Shown piece by piece: positions 1 to 5,601 of a stretch of 7,225 bases of DNA. The stretch comes from JBKEAJ01 sp047972135 (GTDB lineage Bacteria > Bacteroidota > Bacteroidia > Bacteroidales > Prolixibacteraceae): positions 1 through 7,225 of the forward strand of contig JBKEAJ010000058.1 in NCBI GenBank assembly GCA_047972135.1, written 5' to 3'. The number at the start of each line of letters is the position of its first letter. Position 1 is the first letter of the stretch. Made by a program: the position numbers and the translations under genes. Under the pieces are notes generated by a model. The model saw only the letters and a list, made by a program, of their open reading frames with translations, ran no database searches and was not told the origin of the DNA.

Positions 1-853
1 CATCATCCAGCCTCACCTCAAACACCACACTGTCGCTAGGCACAAAGGGACCAATAGGACTGTCTGAAACAGCAACTCCATGAATACCTTTCCAATGCGG
101 CTCGTAGATATTTCCTTTGAAATATAAAAGATATTTACCATCCGTCGGACATTGAACTACAGAAGGATTGGTTACTATTATATTATCGGGCTTTGCCACC
201 ATACCGTCAGGCGAAGGATTGACAATATTGTCGGGCTTAACCCGAGTGCGTGGCGACAGTATCGGCGTGTCAGGACGTTTAAAAGCTCCTGCCTCCAAGT
301 CGGCAAAACTAGTGAACTCTATAACTCCTATCTTCTGCGATTGCTGAACTCTGTTGCGCTTGTTCACGCTCTCCCCTTTCGAGCCTGCGGCTTGCACTCC
401 GGGGTCGCAAGCTCCCACAAAATACAAGTAGTATTTATCGTTAAACTTCCTGAGATGTGGATTTGTTACCATCTGAGCATCCCACGCAGTGCTGTCGCCG
501 TCAAAGCGTCTTCCTCTGAGAATAATATTCTTAAACTTAAAGCCCCTATCTGGATAGTCGGAAACAGCATATGCCAACTTTGAATGCAGTACCCACGAAT
601 CGGAGAAAGGTGGAATAGAATCCCCACTCTCCCATGTTGCAAACACCATGTGGTACTTACCATCGTTGCCTTGAACCACACTTGCTCCCCACACAAACAT
701 ATTGGGAATGTCCAAAATCGACGCTCCCCCCAACACTTCGCCACGCACACTTGCATCAAGTGGCAAAGGCTTGATACTAAGCTCTTCCAACTGTTCTGTA
801 CTGCACGAGTACAAGACCAAAAATGCAAACAAGAATAGTAGTATTCGTTTCAT
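1..853 (-). CDS. Lipoprotein, glycoside hydrolase-like five-bladed beta-propeller protein (N-terminal part)
   Basis: The reverse strand is open from an ATG at 853-851 to the left edge: 284 codons with no stop, so the C-terminus is missing. Residues 1-17 are a lipoprotein signal peptide: MKR, a hydrophobic run (ILLFLFAFLVL), then the lipobox YSC with Cys17 as the lipidated residue. The next residues (STEQLEE) are acid-rich, which would suit surface export in Bacteroidota, though this is weak evidence. The mature part has blade-like segments such as NMFVWGASVV, GKYHMVFATWESGDS, NPHLRKFNDKYYLYFVGA, NPSVVQCPTDGKYLLYFKGN and HGVAVSDSPIGPF. This is the pattern of GH43/GH32-type propeller glycosidases, and it resembles proteins annotated in Bacteroides simply as glycoside hydrolase or sucrase. 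Catalytic residues cannot be assigned with confidence and the substrate is unknown. It is transcribed away from the secretion genes and is probably unrelated to them. The class is fairly secure; the exact family is not. Confidence 0.82.
   Translation of the reverse strand, partial: MKRILLFLFAFLVLYSCSTEQLEELSIKPLPLDASVRGEVLGGASILDIPNMFVWGASVVQGNDGKYHMVFATWESGDSIPPFSDSWVLHSKLAYAVSDYPDRGFKFKNIILRGRRFDGDSTAWDAQMVTNPHLRKFNDKYYLYFVGACDPGVQAAGSKGESVNKRNRVQQSQKIGVIEFTSFADLEAGAFKRPDTPILSPRTRVKPDNIVNPSPDGMVAKPDNIIVTNPSVVQCPTDGKYLLYFKGNIYEPHWKGIHGVAVSDSPIGPFVPSDSVVFEVRLDD
162..238 (-). repeat. Degenerate internal repeat in the hydrolase (KPDNI-VNPS / KPDNIIVTNPS)
   Basis: Two nearly identical stretches, 213-238 and 162-193 read on the minus strand, encode KPDNIVNPS and KPDNIIVTNPS. 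They are separated by about six residues (PDGMVA). Both DNA copies begin with aagcccga and end with aatccttc. I recall the same arrangement in related Bacteroidales hydrolases, so it is probably a family trait at a blade junction rather than a recent duplication. Confidence 0.5.
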
Positions 854-867
854 CTTTTTATTTTTTG

Positions 868-875
868 CAAAGATA
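868..875 (-). promoter_or_regulatory. Bacteroidota-type -7 promoter element for the hydrolase lipoprotein gene
   Basis: Read on the minus strand this is TATCTTTG followed by CA, an exact match to the TAnnTTTG -7 consensus of the primary sigma factor in Bacteroides and relatives. It lies 14 nt upstream of the ATG at 853, so the transcript would have a very short, A-rich leader. No convincing TTG -33 element is present 19-21 nt further upstream (that stretch reads CCACC). The call rests on the -7 box and its position only. Confidence 0.5.
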
Positions 876-1007
876 CTCCTAATTTAGTGCGAGGTGGTGT
901 ATTTAAAAAATATTTATTAACTTGCGGGAGATTTAGCAAGAGGATATTCTTTTCTTTCTTCACCGATTGTTAGTTTCTAGGGTTTTTGGGAGTTGGTTTC
1001 TGAACAT

Positions 1008-1043
1008 TGTATGCGATTAAGCGGACAGTACTGCTTGCATACA
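1008..1043 (+). promoter_or_regulatory. Interrupted hairpin upstream of vgrG
   Basis: TGTATGC (1008-1014) pairs perfectly with GCATACA (1037-1043). After a four-base bulge (GATT, 1015-1018) the inner arms AAGCGG (1019-1024) and CTGCTT (1031-1036) form six more pairs, one of them G-U, around a six-base loop. This makes 13 pairs in a 36-nt span. No T-tract follows, so it does not look like an intrinsic terminator. It could be an operator for a dimeric regulator or a structure in the vgrG leader. Its function is unknown. Confidence 0.4.
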
Positions 1044-1082
1044 GGTATCAGAAAAATACGAATAGTCAATAATTTAAATAGT

Positions 1083-1124
1083 ATGAAACGAGCCATGAGA
1101 ACAAGTCCTCACATACAAGAATGA
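1083..1124 (+). CDS. Possible leader mini-ORF 1 (13 aa)
   Basis: ATG to TGA, encoding MKRAMRTSPHIQE. The stop at 1122-1124 overlaps the ATG of the next mini-ORF at 1121-1123 (ATGA). There is no ribosome binding site, which is normal in this phylum. The upstream sequence is AT-rich, as expected for a start region. The ORF is short enough to be chance; it is listed because it belongs to a chain of ATGA overlaps that leads into vgrG. Confidence 0.2.
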   Translation: MKRAMRTSPHIQE

Positions 1125-1186
1125 TTAAAAACAGCAAAAGCATCAAGCCTATAGCTTACAGCTTATTGCAAAATATAAACACATGA
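1121..1186 (+). CDS. Possible leader mini-ORF 2 (21 aa) overlapping the vgrG start
   Basis: ATG at 1121, TGA at 1184-1186, encoding 21 residues beginning MIKNSKSIKP. Its stop overlaps the vgrG ATG (1183-1185) in an ATGA arrangement typical of translationally coupled genes. Read together with the preceding mini-ORF, a ribosome could in principle step from one ORF to the next and reach vgrG by re-initiation. The peptide has no recognisable motif. It may be a coincidence of an A-rich leader. Confidence 0.25.
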   Translation: MIKNSKSIKPIAYSLLQNINT

Positions 1187-3000
1187 AAGCAGTAAAAACA
1201 ACAGTAGCTGTCGACGGACGGGAGCTACGATTCAAATCGGTAAGATTAAAGCAAAGCATAAACGAGCATCACAGTTTCAAGGTCGTTCTTGACATCGAAG
1301 CTGCGGAGGCTTTTAACACCCATGTTCCGGACAAGAGTAAGGCATGGTTAGGAAAGAGTATAATGATAAGTTTCGACGAGCAAAGATTTCTGGGAGTTGT
1401 AACAAATCTATCACTCCAACGAGAAAGCGGCACACACGGAGGTATCTGTTTATCAGGGCTCTCCCGCACTTATAAGCTGGAAGGAGGGAAGCATCTGCGC
1501 TCGTGGTGCGACAAGGAATTATCGACCATTGTCAGGGATGTAGTGGAGCCTTTGGGGCTTTCGCTTAAACTAAATCCGGAGTTTACTGCTAGTCAACCCT
1601 ATGAGTGCCAGTATGAGGAAAGCAATTTCCAGTTTATACGCCGCTTGGCATGTCAGTATGGCGAATGGCTGTACTACGACGGCGAGAGCTTAGTGTTTGG
1701 TAAGCCGAAGAGGCAGGCTGACGAGGTGAAATTGGTATATGGTCGTGATATTCAGAAAGTAGACTTGAAGATGCAGACTCTGGCACGTCGTAGCAAGGCA
1801 TTTTCCTATAGTTTTCGGGGTGATAATAGTCTATATTCTTCGTCGCCAAATAATGTTGTGGGCTTGGGCAGTTTGGGCAAAGATGCTTTCGATGCATCCT
1901 TGGGTCTCTTTCCGGATGAGACTACGCATTTTATATCGCCACGAGCAGAACATCGTTTTGCTCTGAACGAGGTATTGCGCAAGGAGCAGGAAATGCAAGC
2001 AGCAGAGTCCTTTGTTGTAAGTGGCGAGAGTAATAACAGCGGGGTTAGGATAGGCGGAATAGTATATTTAGTATCATCTTTGGATGCTAAGGGTTTTATG
2101 GCAGGATTTATCGAGCAGAGTTTAGGCACATTTTTTATAACATCTATTGTTCATCAAGCCGAAGAGGGCGATACCTATGTAAATTATTTTGAGGGTATTG
2201 CCTCCACAGTGCCTAGTCTGCCCTCTCCTGATGCATCTTTACCCCTTGCTCATACGCAGCGGGCGGAGGTGATCGACAATGCCGATCCGCAGGGGATAGG
2301 ATGTGTGCGAGTGCGTTTTCAGTGGCAGAATGGCAATCAGCAGACCGACTGGATAGAAGTTATGAGTCCCGATGCCGGCAGCAGTGGCAATCATCCAAAA
2401 AATCGAGGCTTTGTGTTTATTCCGGAAGTTGGCGACCATGTGATGGTGGGCTTTCACTATAATGACCCAAACCGACCATTTGTGATGGGCAGTCTGTTCA
2501 ACGGAAAGACTGGTGCAGGTGGCGGTGCAAAGAACAACGTTAAGAGCATTATCACACGCAGCGGACACGTAGTGGAGTTTAACGACACCGACAGGAAGGA
2601 GAGCATCACCATAAAGGACAAGAAAGGGTGCATGATAAAGCTTAATACTGCCGATAGCAGCATTGAGATATATGCACCGGAGAATATCTCTCTTGAGGCG
2701 AAGAATATTAGTCTCACAGCAACGGAGAGCATCACAAATCAGGCACGGAATATAAGATCCAATGCTAGTGAGAATATTAGTACTAGTGCAGGTGAGAATG
2801 TGGATGTACATGCTGGCAGCACTTTCAGTCTGTCTGCTACGGATATAAATGAGCAAGCCACAGACAGTTTTGACCGAGTTTCTAAGAATGCTTCCGAAAC
2901 TGCCGAAAAAGTGGTTGTAGACAGCACCAAAGAAGATATGGAGCTAACCAGCAAAAAGCAAATTGTTTCGCAGAGTGGCGAGAAGGTAAAATTATTCTAG
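1183..3000 (+). CDS. vgrG: Type VI secretion system spike protein VgrG (TssI)
   Basis: This 605-residue protein has standard VgrG architecture. Residues 1 to about 345 match the gp27-like base: an N-terminal barrel, the conserved segment YECQYEESNFQFIRRLACQYGEWLYYDGESLVFG (residues 140-173), and a second barrel. Residues about 360-440 are the gp5-type OB fold, with QGIGCVRVRFQWQN, DWIEVMSPDAG, GFVFIPEVGDHVMVGFHYNDPNRPFVMGSLFNG. Residues about 455-600 form the triple beta-helix needle, with short repeats such as NISLEAKNISLTA and NISTSAGENVDVHAG. The tail ends EKVKLF with no fused effector domain, so this is a canonical VgrG whose cargo must be a separate protein. The ATG at 1183 is the first in-frame start after a stop at 1126. 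VgrG trimers sit on the Hcp tube and carry a PAAR-type tip. The next gene starts 3 nt after the stop. The family call is secure; the T6SS subtype (iii) is inferred from the apparent host phylum. Confidence 0.95.
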   Translation: MKAVKTTVAVDGRELRFKSVRLKQSINEHHSFKVVLDIEAAEAFNTHVPDKSKAWLGKSIMISFDEQRFLGVVTNLSLQRESGTHGGICLSGLSRTYKLEGGKHLRSWCDKELSTIVRDVVEPLGLSLKLNPEFTASQPYECQYEESNFQFIRRLACQYGEWLYYDGESLVFGKPKRQADEVKLVYGRDIQKVDLKMQTLARRSKAFSYSFRGDNSLYSSSPNNVVGLGSLGKDAFDASLGLFPDETTHFISPRAEHRFALNEVLRKEQEMQAAESFVVSGESNNSGVRIGGIVYLVSSLDAKGFMAGFIEQSLGTFFITSIVHQAEEGDTYVNYFEGIASTVPSLPSPDASLPLAHTQRAEVIDNADPQGIGCVRVRFQWQNGNQQTDWIEVMSPDAGSSGNHPKNRGFVFIPEVGDHVMVGFHYNDPNRPFVMGSLFNGKTGAGGGAKNNVKSIITRSGHVVEFNDTDRKESITIKDKKGCMIKLNTADSSIEIYAPENISLEAKNISLTATESITNQARNIRSNASENISTSAGENVDVHAGSTFSLSATDINEQATDSFDRVSKNASETAEKVVVDSTKEDMELTSKKQIVSQSGEKVKLF

Positions 3001-3003
3001 CTC

Positions 3004-4077
3004 ATGCATCATCCGATTTTATATATTGGCGAAATATACACAGTAAAGAAAGGAGACACCTTACAATATCTTACTGATAGGTTTGGAATGGATGATGTCG
3101 AAGCATTGTGCATGTATCATAATCATTATTGCCCTCATGGTTCGTGGATAAATGACTTTAACATTATTAGTGAGGGTCAAAAGCTGTATTTGCCCAAATA
3201 CAATCCTGAGAAGGATAGGAATCTTCTGGCGGAAATTAAGCGAGTACAGCAGATGCCAGCATACGGTGAAAGAGTGCATGGACAGAAGATACGTTTTCCT
3301 AAGTTTGAGGGAGAGTTGCTTTATAAATTTGAGCAGGAAGTGAGCTTGCAGACCGGTAGTGATGTTGAGAAATTCACTATCACCAAGGATGTGATTTTGA
3401 CTTATGAAGGTAGGGAAGAAAAATATCATATTATCAGTGTAGACATGGAGCCCACATTTAATCCGAGAAACAAGATGGAGGAAGCAGCTATGATGTTTGA
3501 CTTTGCTATGTATCCAATCTTTTTTAGGATGGATTTGTTTGGGCATTATGCCGGCATTTTGCTCTATGAGGAATGGCAGGAGGCATGGGAGGAACGAAGT
3601 AGCATGATTGCTAGGGCGTATGATCAGCCTTTTTGCGACAGGATGCTTGTAAGTATGAACAAAAAGACGGGCAATAAATCGACGCTTGAGAGGTATTTGA
3701 GAGCAAGCGGAGTATTGCAGAATTTGTTTTTCCCTATCTATCGGGATTTCAGCATAGACAAGGAAACGAAGTTTTGGTGGTATGTTCCCAATTTGGGGAG
3801 TATTGAATCAAAAGGTAAGGTCTTACTCGAAGAGACAGAAGGGGTAAAGGTAGCCTACGAGGCGCAGCTGATGTTTACTGACAAGTTTAGAGACCAAGTT
3901 ACCAGATACTTGGCACTTCGCGACAAGAAGTTAAAAACAGCTGAGGGAGAGGGCAATATAACAGTTGAGACGGTTGTTAATAACAAATTAGTTCCTTTTG
4001 ACATAAAGGAAACAAGGTTGGATATTAGTTTTGGGAAAGATTTTGTCTACTCAGAGCATACATCATTAAAGATTTAA
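3004..4077 (+). CDS. LysM-domain protein of the VgrG locus, function unknown (possible spike adaptor)
   Basis: This 357-residue protein has no signal peptide. Residues about 10-65 are a LysM module: IYTVKKGDTLQYLTDRFG at the start and IISEGQKLYLPKYNP at the end, with an unusually long middle containing HNHYCPHGSW. The remaining 290 residues match nothing I can name. They look like a mixed alpha/beta soluble domain rich in aromatic residues, for example MFDFAMYPIFFRMDLFGHYAG and FWWYVPNLGSIESKG. The gene lies between vgrG and the PAAR-like gene with 3-nt gaps on both sides, so all three are probably co-transcribed. LysM domains occur in peptidoglycan binding and also in baseplate proteins of contractile injection systems (the Afp7/Pvc7 type). 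With a cytoplasmic-type N-terminus and this context, an adaptor or cargo-loading role on VgrG is plausible but is inference. Confidence 0.85.
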   Translation: MHHPILYIGEIYTVKKGDTLQYLTDRFGMDDVEALCMYHNHYCPHGSWINDFNIISEGQKLYLPKYNPEKDRNLLAEIKRVQQMPAYGERVHGQKIRFPKFEGELLYKFEQEVSLQTGSDVEKFTITKDVILTYEGREEKYHIISVDMEPTFNPRNKMEEAAMMFDFAMYPIFFRMDLFGHYAGILLYEEWQEAWEERSSMIARAYDQPFCDRMLVSMNKKTGNKSTLERYLRASGVLQNLFFPIYRDFSIDKETKFWWYVPNLGSIESKGKVLLEETEGVKVAYEAQLMFTDKFRDQVTRYLALRDKKLKTAEGEGNITVETVVNNKLVPFDIKETRLDISFGKDFVYSEHTSLKI

Positions 4078-4080
4078 GTT

Positions 4081-5601
4081 ATGGAAGAAGAATGGAAATT
4101 TATACATAAGGTAAAAAAAGGTGACGGTCTTTGGAAAGTGGCAACACAACATAATGTTAAGCCATGGACATCTCTTGCCGCCAGGAATGGTTTGAAATGT
4201 GATGCAAACTTGGAAGTTGGGCAAGAACTCTTAGTTCCCAATTCCAATGGCGAGTGCTGCCGTCCTGCTGAGGTAGACAATGAGGCAGAGGAACAGCCAT
4301 CGTCGGCTGATACTTCGGAAGTAGCGATTGATAAAAAACTTCGGAAAATCAGCAAAGTAACATCTAGTGGAGCTATTATTTTGAAGAAGAAAAAGCTGAA
4401 GCTGAAGGAAACCCTAGACCGCACTGTCGACAAAAAAGGTATGGAAGGCTATTTGGTGTGCGACGGAGCTACGTTTTCGTGTAATCAGGGCTCTGAGCCC
4501 AAATCAGTAGCAAAAGCATTTATGAATCGGAAAGTTGTTATTGCAGACAACAAACCGGTTATGACAACGGGAGACACCTCCATACTCAGTTTTAATTTCA
4601 AGAACTGCAAGGCAAAGAATAACAGTCCGTGTGCACCAAATGTTAACTGGAAAGATTTCTATGGCGACATAGATATAGGAATGGCAGGAAATCCTCTCTT
4701 AAGCTGTTCTAGCGGAAATTGTTCTTTAGGAGGAGGGATAATAAGCATTAAGAAGCACGGTCAGGGAGGAGACGTAAGTGCGGCAATGGAGACACGAATG
4801 GGCAATGGAGTGTTTATCTACACAGCAAGCCCCTTGCTGTCTGCCTCCGAGAAGGCTGAAAAGCCCTCGGTCGACTCAATTTCGGGTAAGTACACAAAGG
4901 GAGGCGAAGTTAAGGATGTATCAGGAAAAAAGACTTACGAAATAGAGAGAACCCAAGATGGGGTTTCGGTAGAGCTAAAGGCAAAGTTATCAAACAATGG
5001 CGGAGATGCGAACTTGGTTAATTGGATAATTCATAGGGATGTAGAAGGGACGTTTGTACAATACAAGCTTTATGCAAATTATGGAGAAACCTTCGATTTC
5101 AACACCAAAGATATATTTGTTTTCGACGGTATCTATAAAATAGAGTGCTATGGCTGGAAGTGTTCGTCAAGCTTAAACTCTTGTAGTGTAGTCATAAATT
5201 ATCAGAGCAACAAGCCCATAAGCATAGAGATGCCCAAAGGAGATCTTGCCATAAAAGACGTTTATGTAAACTTCCGAGCAAAATACTCTTATGATTCCAA
5301 GGACGATCCTTTAGATTCCAAGGACGATCCTTTAAATTGGAGTATCATTCAGCTTTATTCAGATCAGTCTGTCATTTTGTATATAGAGAATAGCGACGGA
5401 GTTGTAGTGAATAACCTACCAGCGCCTAAAATGAAGGAAGATAAGCTCAATTTTGCTTATTTATTGCATCCATTAACTAAAAATCCAGACGGCTCAATAG
5501 ATATAGTATTCTTCAATAGCGGCACTTATCTTATATCGGCAACAGACAAAAAAAAGAGATTAGGGTTTCGAAAAAAGTTACAGTTGCCGAAAATCTGGTA
5601 A
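4081..5601 (+). CDS. LysM + DUF4280 (PAAR-like) spike-tip protein, zero-frame product; reading frame continues at -1
   Basis: The 506-residue zero-frame product begins with a LysM module (about residues 7-54: IHKVKKGDGLWKVATQHNV to LEVGQELLVPN). An acidic linker and then a lysine-rich stretch (about 85-119) follow. A DUF4280 PAAR-like domain (about 121-229) has GYLVCDGATFSCNQGSEPK, SILSFNFKNCKAKNNSPCAPNVNW and NCSLGGGIISIKKHGQGG. DUF4280 proteins are thought to cap VgrG spikes as PAAR proteins do, and often carry C-terminal extensions. From about residue 280 the chain is beta-rich with Ig-like strand patterns such as FVFDGIYKIECYGWK and FFNSGTYLISATD. The last 14 residues after Lys492 turn abruptly basic (RLGFRKKLQLPKIW) and stop at TAA 5599-5601, while the -1 frame continues the beta-rich protein to the window end. 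This stop is therefore probably not the intended terminus, or marks a short alternative product. There is no signal peptide. Confidence 0.88.
   Translation: MEEEWKFIHKVKKGDGLWKVATQHNVKPWTSLAARNGLKCDANLEVGQELLVPNSNGECCRPAEVDNEAEEQPSSADTSEVAIDKKLRKISKVTSSGAIILKKKKLKLKETLDRTVDKKGMEGYLVCDGATFSCNQGSEPKSVAKAFMNRKVVIADNKPVMTTGDTSILSFNFKNCKAKNNSPCAPNVNWKDFYGDIDIGMAGNPLLSCSSGNCSLGGGIISIKKHGQGGDVSAAMETRMGNGVFIYTASPLLSASEKAEKPSVDSISGKYTKGGEVKDVSGKKTYEIERTQDGVSVELKAKLSNNGGDANLVNWIIHRDVEGTFVQYKLYANYGETFDFNTKDIFVFDGIYKIECYGWKCSSSLNSCSVVINYQSNKPISIEMPKGDLAIKDVYVNFRAKYSYDSKDDPLDSKDDPLNWSIIQLYSDQSVILYIENSDGVVVNNLPAPKMKEDKLNFAYLLHPLTKNPDGSIDIVFFNSGTYLISATDKKKRLGFRKKLQLPKIW
5293..5334 (+). repeat. Perfect 21-bp tandem duplication inside the PAAR-like gene
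   Basis: Two identical 21-bp units, 5293-5313 and 5314-5334, lie head to tail and each encodes DSKDDPL (residues 405-411 and 412-418). The unit length is a multiple of three, so the frame is kept. The units fall between two predicted beta-strands (VNFRAKYSY and NWSIIQLYS), so copy-number change would only alter a charged loop. The identity at synonymous positions suggests a recent slippage duplication. Confidence 0.95.
5548..5556 (+). other. A8G homopolymer with in-phase A AAA AAG slippery heptamer; site of the -1 frame change
   Basis: Eight A residues (5548-5555) and a G are read in the zero frame as AAA AAA AAG (Lys490-492). Positions 5550-5556 form A AAA AAG, the heptamer used for -1 frameshifting in E. 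coli dnaX, in the correct phase. Slippage here gives next codons GAG ATT AGG GTT (EIRV), and the chain SATDKKKEIRVSKKVTVAENLV reads as one continuous beta-rich segment. Alternatively, one extra A (A9) would join the frames without recoding. No Shine-Dalgarno-like stimulator is visible upstream. A weak two-part stem (5557-5560 with 5593-5596; 5566-5570 with 5588-5592) follows. Confidence 0.7.

Larger units (their letters stand above)
854..1182. other. Divergent intergenic region between the hydrolase and vgrG
   Basis: These 329 nt separate two divergently transcribed genes and presumably contain both promoters. The hydrolase side has a clear TAnnTTTG element at 868-875. On the plus strand I found no exact TAnnTTTG; the nearest, TAATTTAG at 880-887, has one mismatch and no suitably spaced TTG. 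The region also holds a two-part hairpin at 1008-1043, a weak 5-bp inverted repeat (921-925 with 936-940), and two minute ORFs in the last 100 nt. No tRNA, mobile element end or other gene was recognised. Confidence 0.6.

Noticed and set aside
152..838. Open frames on the plus strand and in another minus frame under the hydrolase gene
   Set aside because: The minus-strand frame starting at 853 gives a signal peptide, a lipobox and hydrolase-like blades across the whole stretch, so the others are shadows.
880..887. TAATTTAG as the vgrG promoter -7 element
   Set aside because: One mismatch to TAnnTTTG, no TTG at the proper distance, and about 300 nt from vgrG; too weak to annotate.
921..940. 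CTTGC...GCAAG inverted repeat as a terminator
   Set aside because: Only five pairs with a ten-base loop and no T-tract; it also lies between two divergent promoters, where no terminator is needed.
845..1091. ATGAAACGA present at the hydrolase start (minus strand) and at 1083 (plus strand) as an inverted repeat
   Set aside because: Nine matching bases around a common MKR start, 230 nt apart; most likely coincidence.
2239..2856. A 205-codon open frame antisense to vgrG
   Set aside because: It lies wholly inside vgrG, its translation is low-complexity and Cys/His/Ile-rich with no motif, and vgrG is a strong match in its own frame.
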